Positions 1 to 9,015 of a stretch of 64,000 nt of DNA are shown piece by piece. The notes under the pieces were generated by a model, which saw only the letters and a list, made by a program, of their open reading frames with translations, was not told the origin of the DNA and did no database searches. The DNA lies in NCBI RefSeq assembly GCF_007859395.1, contig NZ_VOHD01000003.1:1347028-1411027 (forward strand), read 5' to 3'. Made by a program: the position numbers and the translations under genes. Source of the stretch: Planomicrobium sp. CPCC 101110. GTDB taxonomy: Bacteria; Bacillota; Bacilli; Bacillales_A; Planococcaceae. Position 1 is the stretch's first letter, and each line of letters opens with the position of its first letter.

Positions 1-63
1 GAAGGAGAAGGGACGGTTTCTTTCACAAAAGGAAGCTGTATCATGATTGAAAGTGCGGATTGA
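1..63 (+). CDS. thiN: Thiamine pyrophosphokinase, C-terminal end (partial)
   Basis: Only the last 20 codons and the TGA stop are in the window, reading EGEGTVSFTKGSCIMIESAD. A short beta-rich tail with a GSC-IMI pattern is compatible with the C-terminus of thiamine pyrophosphokinase, which makes thiamine diphosphate from thiamine and ATP. The identification rests mainly on position: in Bacillales thiN lies just before the divergent rpmB. A strong terminator follows immediately. The tail alone is too short for proof. Confidence 0.5.
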   Translation, partial: EGEGTVSFTKGSCIMIESAD

Positions 64-69
64 ACCCGA

Positions 70-103
70 AAGCCCTTGCAGGAAACTTCTGCAAGGGCTT
101 TTG
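70..103 (+). terminator. Rho-independent terminator after thiN
   Basis: An 11-bp perfect stem (AAGCCCTTGCA at 70-80 with its complement at 90-100) closes a 9-base loop and runs into TTTT. It lies 7 bases after the thiN stop codon. Confidence 0.85.
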
Positions 104-155
104 AATGTTTGAAGATGAACCGGAATCGACCTAAAGAGATGATCCGGAACCCACG

Positions 156-190
156 AAAAATGCCAGGCTGACGAGTGTCAGACCTGGCAT
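156..190 (-). terminator. Rho-independent terminator of rpmB
   Basis: Read on the minus strand, ATGCCAGG...CCTGGCAT forms a long stem around 161-190, followed by TTTTTCG (157-161 complement). It lies 14 bases past the rpmB stop. A second inner pairing (TCTGAC/GTCAG) lengthens the stem. Confidence 0.8.
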
Positions 191-203
191 TATTCATGAG
201 CGA

Positions 204-392
204 TTATACGCGCTCAACTTTTCCTGATTTCAATGCTCTCGCAGAAACCCATACACGTTTCGGTTTACCGTCTACAAGGATGCGAACTTTTTGAAGGTTT
301 GCTCCCCATGTACGTTTTGTCGAATTCATCGCGTGTGAACGGGCATTTCCGGAACGAGCTTTGCGTCCACTAACTGCACATACTTTTGGCAT
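204..392 (-). CDS. rpmB: 50S ribosomal protein L28
   Basis: This 62-residue protein has the usual length of Bacillales L28. It carries the family's central block ([22 protein letters not shown]) and the C-terminal [13 protein letters not shown]28 is a small basic protein of the large ribosomal subunit. The N-terminus [15 protein letters not shown] has one remaining Cys (position 5) of the paired zinc-ribbon cysteines seen in some L28 paralogues, so this looks like the zinc-independent type. A GGAGGGA ribosome-binding site lies 6 bases upstream of the ATG on the minus strand. It is the only minus-strand gene in the window and stands alone between two terminators, divergent from yloU. Confidence 0.97.
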   Translation of the reverse strand: MPKVCAVSGRKARSGNARSHAMNSTKRTWGANLQKVRILVDGKPKRVWVSARALKSGKVERV

Positions 393-612
393 GTAAGTCC
401 CTCCTCACAAGTGAAGCTGAAAATTATAATAGAATTTCAGTTCGTTTTTCATTTCACATACTTTAATAATTTAACATAGACATAAGGGGTTTGCAACTAA
501 TTTTCCTGCCCTTTCAAGAAAAAAACCTTTACACCCTTATCGCCTGCTTTTCTTATAGATTGGTTTCATGTAGAATGAAACTAGTGAAATAGGACTCAAG
601 GGGGAATTTTGA

Positions 613-975
613 ATGTCGATTGAATTAAAAAACGACTATGGCCAAATCGATATTTCCAATGACGTGATCGCACAAGTGGCAGGCGGAGCGGCAATCGAAT
701 GCTACGGCATTGTGGGAATGGCTACCCAGCACCAGATCCGTGACGGCTTGACCGATATTTTGCGCAAGGAAAATTTCGCAAAAGGGGTCATCGTCCGGCA
801 AGAAGGCACAGATCTGGTGATTGATATGTACGTCATCATCAGTTATGGGACAAAAATTTCTGAAGTGGCTTATCAAGTCCAATCTAAAGTCAAATATACG
901 CTAACAAAAACCATCGGCATGCCTGTCAAAGCCGTAAACATTTATGTTCAGGGAGTTCGTGTCACGAACCCGTAA
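613..975 (+). CDS. yloU: Asp23/Gls24-family envelope stress response protein (YloU)
   Basis: A 120-residue protein of the Asp23/Gls24 (DUF322) family. The family's conserved AxxCYGIVGM segment is at about residues 28-36. The alternating beta pattern continues to a C-terminal PVKAVNIYVQGVRV strand. These are small cytosolic alkaline-shock/envelope-stress-associated proteins with no known catalytic activity. The ATG is preceded by AAGGGGGAA. It lies 12 bases before fakA and is surely co-transcribed with it, the same pair as yloU-yloV in B. subtilis. A direct role with fatty acid kinase is inference from context. Confidence 0.92.
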   Translation: MSIELKNDYGQIDISNDVIAQVAGGAAIECYGIVGMATQHQIRDGLTDILRKENFAKGVIVRQEGTDLVIDMYVIISYGTKISEVAYQVQSKVKYTLTKTIGMPVKAVNIYVQGVRVTNP

Positions 976-987
976 GAGGAGGAAAAA

Positions 988-2646
988 TTGGTTATGAAGC
1001 TATTGAACGGTATTCAATTCGCCGAAATGGTGCAAATGGGAGCTCATCATTTGTTCCAGAACGCGGATTATGTAGATGCATTAAATGTGTTTCCGGTGCC
1101 TGACGGCGATACGGGGACGAATATGAACCTATCGATGTCATCCGGAGCAAAAGAAACGGAAGCAAACGCTCAGGAGCATATCGGCAAAACCGCCGGAGCC
1201 TTGTCGAAAGGGCTCTTGATGGGAGCACGCGGAAATTCGGGCGTCATTTTATCCCAGTTGTTCAGGGGGTTCAGCAAGCATATAGAGAACAAGCCGGAAT
1301 TATCGGCGGCCCAATTTGCCGATGCTTTGCAGCACGGTGTTGAAACCGCTTATAAAGCAGTGATGAAGCCGGTAGAAGGAACCATTTTGACAGTCGCGAA
1401 AGATGCTGCCGCAAAAGGGATGGAATTGGCTAAAACCGAAGAAGATTTGATTGTGCTGTTTGAAGGGGTCGTAGCTGAAGCGAAAGCCTCGCTTGAGCGT
1501 ACGCCCGACCTGCTTCCTGTCCTTAAGGAAGTCGGGGTTGTCGACAGCGGCGGGCAAGGGCTCGTTTATGTCTACGAAGGCTTTTTAGCATGCTTGAAAG
1601 GCGAAAAACTGCCTGAAAAACACGCTCATGGCACTATGACGGAACTTGTCAGTGCAGAGCATCATAAAAGCATTGCAGGATTTATGGACACGGCAGACAT
1701 CGAGTATGGCTATTGCACTGAATTTATGGTGAAATTCGAAGAAGGCAAGCAAGAATTCAACGAAGCTTCTTTCAGGAGTGATTTAAGCGCTTACGGAGAT
1801 TCCTTGCTGGTGATTGCTGATGACGAGGTGGCGAAAATCCATATCCATTCCGAAGAACCGGGGAAAGTTCTTACATATGGCCAACAATACGGCAGTTTGG
1901 TCAGCATGAAAATCGAGAATATGCGCCAGCAGCATATCGACATCGTTGGAGAAGATTTCAAAAAAGATGCGCCTAAGGCGAAAACCAAACATCCATATGC
2001 AGTGGTCACGGTAGCAATGGGCGAAGGCATAGCGGAATTGCTCCGTTCCATAGGGGCTTCATTTGTGATAGAAGGCGGCCAGACGATGAATCCGTCGACA
2101 GAAGATATCGTCAACGCGGTCAAAGAGATTGAAGCGGAGCGCGTGTTGATCTTGCCGAACAATAAGAACATCATCATGGCAGCTGAACAAGCGGCTAAGA
2201 TGCTCGATATCGAAGCTGCAGTGGTTCCGACCAAAGACGTGCCAGAAGGCATGACGGCTTTGCTTGCTTTCAATCCTTCTGCTTCAGTGGAAGAAAATCG
2301 GGAACTGATGGCCAACGCGTCGAAAAACGTCAAATCCGGATCGGTCACTTATGCTGTCCGTGATACCTCTATCGATGGAATTGACATTAAAAAAGACGAT
2401 TTCATGGGGATATCGCAAGGCAAAATCGTAGTTTCGGACTCCAGTCTCCAAATGGTCACGGAAGAGCTGGCTAAAAAACTGGTTGACGAAGACGCTGAAA
2501 TCGTAACAATCCTTTATGGGGAGGACGTCAACGAAAGCGACGCGGAGAAACTCGCTGAATTTATCGAGTCCCTCAACGAAGAAGTTGAAGTGGAAGTCCA
2601 TAACGGCAAACAGCCTCTCTATCCTTATATTTTGGCAGTAGAATAA
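988..2646 (+). CDS. fakA: Fatty acid kinase catalytic subunit FakA (YloV/DAK2 family)
   Basis: FakA phosphorylates fatty acids carried by a FakB protein to acyl-phosphates, feeding PlsX/PlsY phospholipid synthesis. At 552 residues it has the full family length. The N-terminal DhaL-like nucleotide-binding domain (about 1-200) includes the Mg/ATP motif FPVPDGDTGTNMN (about 35-47) and an ARGNSGVILSQ loop. The rest matches the FakA middle and C-terminal domains. The start is TTG at 988: AGGAGG at 977-982 is 5 bases upstream, and the resulting N-terminus aligns with B. subtilis YloV; the in-frame ATG at 994 is less well spaced. fakB partners are not in this window. PlsX, the downstream enzyme, is encoded about 4.4 kb further on. 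Confidence 0.95.
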   Translation: MVMKLLNGIQFAEMVQMGAHHLFQNADYVDALNVFPVPDGDTGTNMNLSMSSGAKETEANAQEHIGKTAGALSKGLLMGARGNSGVILSQLFRGFSKHIENKPELSAAQFADALQHGVETAYKAVMKPVEGTILTVAKDAAAKGMELAKTEEDLIVLFEGVVAEAKASLERTPDLLPVLKEVGVVDSGGQGLVYVYEGFLACLKGEKLPEKHAHGTMTELVSAEHHKSIAGFMDTADIEYGYCTEFMVKFEEGKQEFNEASFRSDLSAYGDSLLVIADDEVAKIHIHSEEPGKVLTYGQQYGSLVSMKIENMRQQHIDIVGEDFKKDAPKAKTKHPYAVVTVAMGEGIAELLRSIGASFVIEGGQTMNPSTEDIVNAVKEIEAERVLILPNNKNIIMAAEQAAKMLDIEAAVVPTKDVPEGMTALLAFNPSASVEENRELMANASKNVKSGSVTYAVRDTSIDGIDIKKDDFMGISQGKIVVSDSSLQMVTEELAKKLVDEDAEIVTILYGEDVNESDAEKLAEFIESLNEEVEVEVHNGKQPLYPYILAVE

Positions 2647-2713
2647 AAATCACCCTTTTTCAAGCGATTTTAAAATGTCCAAACCCTAATTAATAGGGAA
2701 AAAAAGACGAAAG

Positions 2714-2746
2714 GCGCATGCAACAGGCATGCGTCTTTTATTTTTG
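2714..2746 (+). terminator. Probable terminator after fakA
   Basis: GCGCATGC (2714-2721) pairs with GCATGCGT (2727-2734) and is followed by CTTTTATTTTTG. The stem is short and the tail interrupted, so efficiency is uncertain. Confidence 0.6.
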
Positions 2747-2772
2747 TTAAATGTGGCAAATTCATGTAAACT
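2744..2772 (+). promoter_or_regulatory. Probable sigma-A promoter of sdaAB-sdaAA
   Basis: TTGTTA (2744-2749), 17-base spacer, TAAACT (2767-2772) with TG just before the -10. It overlaps the tail of the fakA terminator and lies about 38 bases before sdaAB. Confidence 0.45.
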
Positions 2773-2809
2773 AGTACTATACGCACCTAGAAGGAAAGGG
2801 GTTTGAGCA

Positions 2810-3472
2810 ATGAAGTTCAAATCTGTATTTGATATAATCGGGCCCGTTATGATCGGTCCATCTTCTTCCCACACAGCGGGAGCAGCCCGCATTGGGCGAG
2901 TGGCGAGAGACCTGTTCGGACGCCAGCCGAAATGGGCAAAAATCCACTTATACGGCTCGTTTGCGGAAACCTACAAAGGGCATAGCACGGACGTGGCCAT
3001 CATTGGCGGCCTGCTTGATTACGATACATTCGACGAACGCATTAAAACATCTTTTGAAGAAGCGGAAAAGCTAGGTATGGCATTTGAATTCATACCGGAA
3101 GTCGGGAATGTCGACCATCCGAACACAGCGCGAATTGTTGTAGGGGATGACCGCTCGGAAATGTCGATGATGGGGATTTCCATCGGCGGCGGAAAAATTG
3201 AAATAACAGAGCTCAACGGTTTTCCATTAAGGCTTTCCGGAAACCATCCAGCTATCCTGGTAGTCCATGAAGACCGGTCGGGGTGTATTGCAAACGTTTC
3301 CAATTGTTTGTATAAATATGATATCAATATCGGCCATATGGAAGTTTCCCGGAAAGAAAAAGGGCATATGGCGTTAATGGTCATCGAAGTGGATCAAAAT
3401 GTTGATAAAGAAGTGATGGATGAGCTGAGAGAGCTTCCGAACATCACGCAAGTCACGAGAATCGCAGATTAA
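2810..3472 (+). CDS. sdaAB: L-serine dehydratase, iron-sulfur-dependent, beta subunit
   Basis: Two-subunit L-serine ammonia-lyase makes pyruvate and ammonia from L-serine. This 220-residue subunit has the N-terminal serine dehydratase beta fold with the signature SVFDIIGPVMIGPSSSHTAGA (4-24). A C-terminal ACT domain follows (about 148-220, starting HPAILVVHEDRSGCIANVS), typical of the Bacillales beta subunit and likely a serine-sensing or dimerisation module. AAGGAAAGGGG precedes the ATG. It is 15 bases upstream of sdaAA, the catalytic subunit. Confidence 0.96.
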   Translation: MKFKSVFDIIGPVMIGPSSSHTAGAARIGRVARDLFGRQPKWAKIHLYGSFAETYKGHSTDVAIIGGLLDYDTFDERIKTSFEEAEKLGMAFEFIPEVGNVDHPNTARIVVGDDRSEMSMMGISIGGGKIEITELNGFPLRLSGNHPAILVVHEDRSGCIANVSNCLYKYDINIGHMEVSRKEKGHMALMVIEVDQNVDKEVMDELRELPNITQVTRIAD

Positions 3473-3487
3473 ATGGAGGAATAAACC

Positions 3488-4387
3488 GTGGAATATCTAT
3501 TTCGCAACGTACGGGAACTAGTGGAGCTCGCAGAAAAGGAAAACAAGCTTATTTCCGAAATCATGATTGAACAAGAAATACTTGTGACCGACCGGACCCG
3601 CGAAGAAATCATGAAACAAATGGACCGCAATCTGACAGTGATGGAAGAGGCGGTGGAAAAAGGTTTGAAAGGTGTGCAGTCGGTATCCGGTTTAACAGGA
3701 GGAGATGCAGTCTTATTGCAGGAATACATGGCAAAAGGCAATTCATTGTCCGGGGACCTGCTTCTTGACGCAGTCAGCAAAGCGGTGGCGACCAACGAAG
3801 TGAATGCCGCAATGGGAACTATCTGCGCGACCCCTACAGCAGGTTCTGCCGGTGTTGTTCCCGGCACGTTGTTTGCTGTTAAAAACAAATTGAATCCTAC
3901 ACGTGAACAAATGATCCGTTTCTTGTTCACATCCGGCGCCTTTGGGTTTGTTGTAGCAAACAATGCTTCAATCTCAGGCGCAGCGGGCGGGTGCCAAGCG
4001 GAAGTCGGCTCAGCGGCAGCAATGGCTGCAGCTGCGATTGTAGAAATGGCGGGCGGTACGCCGCAGCAAAGTTCAGAAGCGTTTGCTATCACGATGAAAA
4101 ACATGTTGGGCCTTGTCTGCGATCCGGTGGCGGGATTGGTGGAAGTGCCTTGCGTTAAACGGAATGCAATGGGAGCGGCAAACTCTGTTGTGGCGGCCGA
4201 TATGGCGCTTGCAGGCGTGAAGAGCCGGATACCATGTGACGAGGTGATCGGCGCGATGTTCGAAATCGGCCAGTCGATGCCGAGCGCACTCCGCGAAACG
4301 GCAAAAGGAGGTCTAGCCGCTACTCCGACAGGCAAATGGCTGGAAGCGAAAATTTTTGGCGGGGCAGTTGTTGGCAGTGGACGTTAA
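3488..4387 (+). CDS. sdaAA: L-serine dehydratase, iron-sulfur-dependent, alpha subunit
   Basis: This 299-residue subunit carries the oxygen-labile [4Fe-4S] cluster that acts as Lewis acid in serine deamination. Conserved cysteines sit in TICATPTAG, AAGGCQAEVG, GLVCDPVAGLVEVPC. The start is GTG at 3488, preceded by TGGAGGA 9 bases upstream; no better-placed ATG exists. The gene overlaps the start of recG by 17 bases, so recG is translationally coupled to it. Confidence 0.96.
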   Translation: MEYLFRNVRELVELAEKENKLISEIMIEQEILVTDRTREEIMKQMDRNLTVMEEAVEKGLKGVQSVSGLTGGDAVLLQEYMAKGNSLSGDLLLDAVSKAVATNEVNAAMGTICATPTAGSAGVVPGTLFAVKNKLNPTREQMIRFLFTSGAFGFVVANNASISGAAGGCQAEVGSAAAMAAAAIVEMAGGTPQQSSEAFAITMKNMLGLVCDPVAGLVEVPCVKRNAMGAANSVVAADMALAGVKSRIPCDEVIGAMFEIGQSMPSALRETAKGGLAATPTGKWLEAKIFGGAVVGSGR

Positions 4388-6419
4388 AACGCCGGTTACC
4401 GCATTGAAAGGGGTAGGCAAAACAGCGGCTGAATCCTTGCAGGAAATGAAAATTGAAACGCTCCATGACCTTATCATGACGTTTCCATACCGCCATGAAG
4501 ATTTTCAGTTGAAAGACTTGGCTGATACGCCACATAATGAACGGGTCACTGTGGAGGGAAGGGTCGAAAGCGAGCCTTCCGTCCTTTTTTTAGGAAAAAA
4601 CAAATCACGCACGCAAGTGCAAATTTTGGTCGGACGGCATTTGGTCAAAGCCATCTTCTTTAACCAGCCTTATGTGAAAGCGAAATTGCGCATCGGGGAA
4701 GTTCTGACTTTGTCAGGCAAATGGGACCGGGGGCGCCAGGTTATTACGGTGCAAAGCCATTCCATCGGCCCAAAAACTGGCGGAGCGGATTTTGAGCCGG
4801 TATACAGTTTGAAAGGTTCAATCTATCAAAAGACGTTTCGGAAACTTATGAGGCAAGCGTTGGATTTGGCGAAAGAAGATTTGGAGGATTGTTTGCCGCA
4901 CCGTTTTTTGGATGGATATCAATTGCCTTCCATCCAAGATGCTTTGGAATGGGTCCACTTTCCGCCGGATGGAGATATGCTGAAACAGGCGCGCCGCCGT
5001 TTTGTCTACGAGGAGCTTCTGATGTTCCAGCTGAAAATGCAGTCGCTGCGGAAAAAGAACCGCGAGGAAGAAGGCGGATCGTTCATCAATTACGATTTGG
5101 AGAAGCTTAAGAATTTCATCCAATCCCTGCCCTTCGATCTGACTGCTGCCCAGAAACGCGTCGTCAATGAGATATGCAAAGATATGCGGGAGCCTTTCCG
5201 CATGAACCGTTTGCTGCAAGGTGACGTTGGTTCAGGGAAAACGGTTGTCGCTGCGATTTCGCTATATGCGGCAGTTACCGCTGGACTGCAGGGAGCCTTG
5301 ATGGCCCCGACGGAAATTTTGGCGGAACAGCATGCCAATACGCTGGCGCAATGGTTTGAACCGCTCGGCCTAAACATCGCGTTGTTGACCGGAGGAGTCA
5401 AAGGTAAACGGCGCCAGCTGATTCTGGATCAATTGGCTGCAGGTGAGATCCAGATACTGATCGGGACCCATGCGCTGATCCAGCCTGATGTGCAATTCAG
5501 GAAGCTTGGGCTTGTCATTACGGATGAACAGCATCGCTTTGGTGTCGATCAGCGCCGCGTGCTGAAAGACAAAGGCTATAATCCGGATGTCTTGTTTATG
5601 ACAGCAACCCCCATCCCGCGGACCCTCGCCATCTCGGCTTTCGGTGAAATGGATGTGTCCGTTATCGATGAAATGCCGGTAGGGCGGAAAGAAATCCAGA
5701 CATTCTGGATGAAGAAAGACATGTTTGGAAAAATTTTAGGGCGCATGGAAAAAGAATTGGCGGCAGGGCGGCAGGCATATGTCATTTGCCCGCTTATTGA
5801 AGAATCGGATAAGTTGGATTTTCAAAATGCGGTTGAACTGTTCCAGCAGCTGTCGAGCCATTTCCATGGGAAATTCACGGTCGGTTTGATGCACGGGCGT
5901 CTGCACTCCGACGAAAAAGAGGAAACAATGCGTGAATTTACAGAAGGCAAAATTTCCGTGTTGGTTTCGACCACAGTGGTTGAAGTGGGGGTTAACGTGC
6001 CGAATGCATCATTCATGCTTATTTATGATGCCGAGCGCTTTGGCTTGTCCCAGCTGCACCAGTTGCGCGGACGCGTCGGGCGCGGGAGCGAGCAATCGTA
6101 TTGTGTGCTTTTGGCCGATCCCAAAACGGAGATGGGCAAAGAGCGCATGGCTTCAATGACTGAAACGAACGATGGCTTCGTGCTTGCTGAAAAAGATTTG
6201 CAGCTTCGCGGCCCGGGAGACTTTTTCGGACGGAAGCAAAGCGGTGTCCCTGAATTCAAGATGGCCGATTTGGTGCATGATTACCGAGCGCTTGAAACCG
6301 CGAGAAAAGATGCTGAAAAACTGGTCAATAGCGAAGAATTTTGGAGCAGTGATGAGACAAAATGTCTGCGTGAGCATCTTGAGGAATCAGGAGTTCTATC
6401 AAGTTCCCGGTTGGATTGA
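4371..6419 (+). CDS. recG: ATP-dependent DNA helicase RecG
   Basis: RecG remodels stalled replication forks and branch-migrates Holliday junctions. Visible parts are an N-terminal wedge/OB domain (about 60-150, with FFNQPYVK and SGKWDRGRQ), the helicase core with Walker A GDVGSGKT (about 284-291), Walker B DEQH in VITDEQHRFG, motif TATPIPRTLA, and the C-terminal QLRGRVGRG block. Several non-ATG starts are possible (TTG 4356, 4368, 4371; GTG 4377). TTG 4371 is preferred: a GGCGGGG lies 6 bases upstream, and it gives 682 residues with the N-terminal spacing of B. subtilis RecG. All candidates overlap sdaAA. Confidence 0.93.
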   Translation: MAVDVKTPVTALKGVGKTAAESLQEMKIETLHDLIMTFPYRHEDFQLKDLADTPHNERVTVEGRVESEPSVLFLGKNKSRTQVQILVGRHLVKAIFFNQPYVKAKLRIGEVLTLSGKWDRGRQVITVQSHSIGPKTGGADFEPVYSLKGSIYQKTFRKLMRQALDLAKEDLEDCLPHRFLDGYQLPSIQDALEWVHFPPDGDMLKQARRRFVYEELLMFQLKMQSLRKKNREEEGGSFINYDLEKLKNFIQSLPFDLTAAQKRVVNEICKDMREPFRMNRLLQGDVGSGKTVVAAISLYAAVTAGLQGALMAPTEILAEQHANTLAQWFEPLGLNIALLTGGVKGKRRQLILDQLAAGEIQILIGTHALIQPDVQFRKLGLVITDEQHRFGVDQRRVLKDKGYNPDVLFMTATPIPRTLAISAFGEMDVSVIDEMPVGRKEIQTFWMKKDMFGKILGRMEKELAAGRQAYVICPLIEESDKLDFQNAVELFQQLSSHFHGKFTVGLMHGRLHSDEKEETMREFTEGKISVLVSTTVVEVGVNVPNASFMLIYDAERFGLSQLHQLRGRVGRGSEQSYCVLLADPKTEMGKERMASMTETNDGFVLAEKDLQLRGPGDFFGRKQSGVPEFKMADLVHDYRALETARKDAEKLVNSEEFWSSDETKCLREHLEESGVLSSSRLD

Positions 6420-6420
6420 G

Positions 6421-6459
6421 GATGCGAGGATTGCGAATAATCCTTGCATTCTTTTTTTG
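6421..6459 (+). terminator. Rho-independent terminator of recG, overlapping the fapR promoter
   Basis: A 12-bp stem with G-U pairs (6421-6432 with 6439-6450) and a 6-base loop is followed by CTTTTTTTG. Its right arm contains the -35 hexamer of the fapR promoter (6444-6449). Confidence 0.8.
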
Positions 6460-6472
6460 TTATTTATATACT
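6444..6472 (+). promoter_or_regulatory. Sigma-A promoter of fapR-plsX-fabD-fabG
   Basis: TTGCAT (6444-6449), 17-base spacer, TATACT (6467-6472). The expected start point falls inside the FapR operator just downstream. Confidence 0.75.
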
Positions 6473-6476
6473 CGTA

Positions 6477-6493
6477 TTAGTACCAAGTGCTAA
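6477..6493 (+). promoter_or_regulatory. FapR operator
   Basis: TTAGTACCAAGTGCTAA is a 17-bp imperfect inverted repeat that closely matches the known FapR box (TTAGTACC half-site). It sits directly after the -10 element of the fapR promoter, where bound FapR would block transcription until malonyl-CoA/malonyl-ACP releases it. Confidence 0.85.
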
Positions 6494-6510
6494 TAGCGGG
6501 CGGTGACATT

Positions 6511-7095
6511 GTGAGAAGACCGAAAAAAGAACGGCAGCAAGCGCTCAAAGAGTCGATTCAGGCCAATCCGTTTGTAACGGATGAAGAATTGTCGGCTGAG
6601 TTTGATGTCAGCGTCCAAACGATTCGCCTGGACCGGATGGAGCTGGCGATTCCTGAGCTGCGGGAGCGCATCAAGCATGTGGCTGTGAAAACATATGAAG
6701 ATGAAGTGAAATCTTTGCCGATCGATGAAGTTTTCGGGGAGATTATCGATATTGAATTGGATGAACGGGCAATCTCGATTTTTGATGTGAAGCCGGAACA
6801 CGTTTTTCAGCGCAATAAAATCGCAAGAGGCCACCATCTATTTGCGCAGGCAAACTCGCTTGCCGTTGCAGTCATGAACGACGAATTGGCGCTTACAGTA
6901 AAATCGGAGCTGCAATTTCTGCGGCCGGTGACTGCTGGGCAGCGCATCGTGGCGAAAGCGCAAGTTGTAGAACGCAATCCGGAAAAAAACCGGGCGCATG
7001 TAAAAGTGGTATCTTCGGTTGACCAAGCAACGGTTTTTATCGGTACGTTTGAAATGTACCGAATGACGGAGCAAAGCGAAGGTGATGGACAGTGA
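6511..7095 (+). CDS. fapR: Fatty acid biosynthesis transcriptional repressor FapR
   Basis: FapR represses fatty acid and phospholipid genes and is released by malonyl-CoA. The N-terminal DeoR-like helix-turn-helix is visible ([24 protein letters not shown], about 32-55). It is followed by a hot-dog effector domain with the family's conserved [17 protein letters not shown] block (about 109-125). Start GTG at 6511 gives MRRPKKERQ, matching B. subtilis FapR (194 versus 188 residues). An upstream TTG at 6487 would lie inside the operator and is rejected. The gene is autoregulated through the operator at 6477 and overlaps plsX by 4 bases. Confidence 0.96.
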   Translation: MRRPKKERQQALKESIQANPFVTDEELSAEFDVSVQTIRLDRMELAIPELRERIKHVAVKTYEDEVKSLPIDEVFGEIIDIELDERAISIFDVKPEHVFQRNKIARGHHLFAQANSLAVAVMNDELALTVKSELQFLRPVTAGQRIVAKAQVVERNPEKNRAHVKVVSSVDQATVFIGTFEMYRMTEQSEGDGQ

Positions 7096-8087
7096 AAATA
7101 GCAGTAGATGCAATGGGCGGCGACAACGCTCCTAAAGAAATAATGGAGGGTGTGTACAAAGCGCTGGCGGAATTCAACGATTTGGAAATCCAGCTATATG
7201 GGCATGAAGAAAAAATGCAGCCTTATTTACGGGCACAGGACCGCCTCAGCATAATCCATTGCGAGGAAATTATCGAAGCGGAAGATGACCCTGTGCGGGC
7301 TGTCAGGCGCAAGAAAGATGCCTCGATGGTACAGATGGCGCAAGCAGTGAAAGACGGGCGGGCGGATGCTTGTGTATCCGCCGGCAATACCGGCGCTTTG
7401 ATGGCGGCCGGGCTGTTTGTAGTCGGCCGCATTGAAGGGGTCGACCGGCCGGCGCTAGCGCCGACCTTGCCGACGATAGACGGCAAAGGGTTTGTCATGC
7501 TTGATATGGGGGCAAACGCGGAAGCCCGGCCGGAGCATCTTGTGCAGTATGCGGTCATGGGCAGCATTTACGCGGAGAAAGTCCGCGGCATCAAGAACCC
7601 GACGGTTGGATTATTGAACATCGGGACCGAAGAGAAAAAAGGGAACGAACTGACGAAAGCCGCGTTTCCATTGTTGAAGCAAGCACCGATCAATTTTATC
7701 GGCAATGTTGAATCGCGCGATTTGTTGAACGGAGCGGCAGATGTTGTGGTGACGGATGGATTTACCGGCAATATGGTTTTGAAAACGATCGAAGGAACGG
7801 CCATGAACGTTTTTGCCATGATAAAAGACGTCTTTATGGCTTCAACGAAGACGAAAGTCGCAGCTTTCCTTGTGAAAGATAATTTGCGCGGGCTTAAGGG
7901 CATGCTCGACTATAGCGAGTATGGCGGTGCTGGATTGTTCGGTTTGAAGGCGCCTGTCATCAAAGCCCACGGCTCTTCGAATGCCACTGCCTTGTTCAAC
8001 GCCATTCGCCAAACGCGCACGATGGTTGAAAATAATGTCACCGGCACAATCCACAGTACACTGGAAAAGGAGAAACAAAATGAATAA
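7092..8087 (+). CDS. plsX: Phosphate acyltransferase PlsX
   Basis: PlsX converts acyl-ACP and phosphate to acyl-phosphate, the donor for PlsY in phosphatidic acid synthesis. The 331-residue length is typical. Family landmarks are the N-terminal [13 protein letters not shown] (3-15), [12 protein letters not shown] (about 96-107), [16 protein letters not shown] and [20 protein letters not shown] near the C-terminus. Start GTG at 7092 overlaps the fapR stop (GTGA), and its own stop overlaps fabD. It is a peripheral membrane enzyme by family knowledge. Confidence 0.97.
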   Translation: MKIAVDAMGGDNAPKEIMEGVYKALAEFNDLEIQLYGHEEKMQPYLRAQDRLSIIHCEEIIEAEDDPVRAVRRKKDASMVQMAQAVKDGRADACVSAGNTGALMAAGLFVVGRIEGVDRPALAPTLPTIDGKGFVMLDMGANAEARPEHLVQYAVMGSIYAEKVRGIKNPTVGLLNIGTEEKKGNELTKAAFPLLKQAPINFIGNVESRDLLNGAADVVVTDGFTGNMVLKTIEGTAMNVFAMIKDVFMASTKTKVAAFLVKDNLRGLKGMLDYSEYGGAGLFGLKAPVIKAHGSSNATALFNAIRQTRTMVENNVTGTIHSTLEKEKQNE

Positions 8088-9015
8088 AATCGCCTTTATC
8101 TACCCTGGGCAAGGTTCTCAAACTGTAGGAATGGGAGAAACATTCCTGAACGACAAAACGAGCCGCCAGTTTTTTGAAGAGGCAGATCAAGTGCTGGGCT
8201 TTAAGCTGTCTGACTTGATGCTGCAAGGCCCGCAAGAAGAACTGACCCTTACATACCACGCGCAACCGGCTCTTCTGACCGTAAGCGCCATGATCACTGA
8301 ACGTTTGAACCGTATGGGCATTGTCCCCGATTATACCGCTGGGCACAGCTTAGGCGAATACAGTGCGCTTGTCGCTTCAGGTGTACTGCCATTCGAAGCG
8401 GCTGTCAACATCGTCCATAAACGCGGATTGTTCATGAACAGCGCAGTGCCTGCAGGCCAGGGTTCTATGGCGGCAATCCTTGGCATGGACAGCGAAGAAC
8501 TTGAGAAAGTGACGGACGAAGCGACAGATGCAGCAGGCGTTGTGCAGCTTGCCAATCTGAATTGTCCTGGGCAAATCGTCATCTCCGGAACAAAGGGGGG
8601 CGTGGAGGAGGCATGCAGGCTGGCAAAAGAACGCGGCGCGAAACGTGCGATTCCTCTTGATGTAAGCGGGCCTTTCCATTCCGAATTGATGCGCCCCGCC
8701 TCGCAGGATTTATCCAAAGTGTTGAGCCAGGCTTTCCTTGAAGATGCGGCTGTTCCTGTTGTGACAAATGTGACGGCGAAAAGTGAAACGAATGCGGTGC
8801 AATTGCAGGACCTGCTTATCCGCCAGCTATACTCCCCGGTCCTTTGGGAACAATCGGTAAGAGAAATGATCGAGCTTGGCGTAACGGTATTTGTCGAAAT
8901 TGGCCCTGGGAAAGTCTTGAGCGGATTGGTCAAGAAAATCGACCGATCGGTCACTACATTGCCGATTTTCGATCAGGAATCTTTTGAAAAAGCGGTAGAG
9001 GAGCTGAAAAAATGA
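8080..9015 (+). CDS. fabD: Malonyl-CoA:ACP transacylase
   Basis: FabD moves the malonyl group from CoA to acyl carrier protein. The 311-residue protein has the GxSxG nucleophile motif AGHSLGE with Ser90 and the catalytic His200 in SGPFHSELM, plus the N-terminal [12 protein letters not shown] at 8080 has AAAGGAG 7 bases upstream. A longer in-frame opening reaching to 7981 lies inside plsX and has no support. The gene overlaps plsX by 8 bases and fabG by 4. Confidence 0.97.
   Translation: MNKIAFIYPGQGSQTVGMGETFLNDKTSRQFFEEADQVLGFKLSDLMLQGPQEELTLTYHAQPALLTVSAMITERLNRMGIVPDYTAGHSLGEYSALVASGVLPFEAAVNIVHKRGLFMNSAVPAGQGSMAAILGMDSEELEKVTDEATDAAGVVQLANLNCPGQIVISGTKGGVEEACRLAKERGAKRAIPLDVSGPFHSELMRPASQDLSKVLSQAFLEDAAVPVVTNVTAKSETNAVQLQDLLIRQLYSPVLWEQSVREMIELGVTVFVEIGPGKVLSGLVKKIDRSVTTLPIFDQESFEKAVEELKK

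Noticed and set aside
1791-2348. A long open frame opposite fakA (and similar ones opposite hslU, spoIIIE, fabD and others)
   Set aside because: They mirror the codon pattern of the real genes on the + strand, lack ribosome-binding sites and show no recognisable protein family.
6487-6510. Earlier TTG start for fapR
   Set aside because: It would place the start inside the FapR operator without a ribosome-binding site; GTG 6511 matches the family N-terminus.
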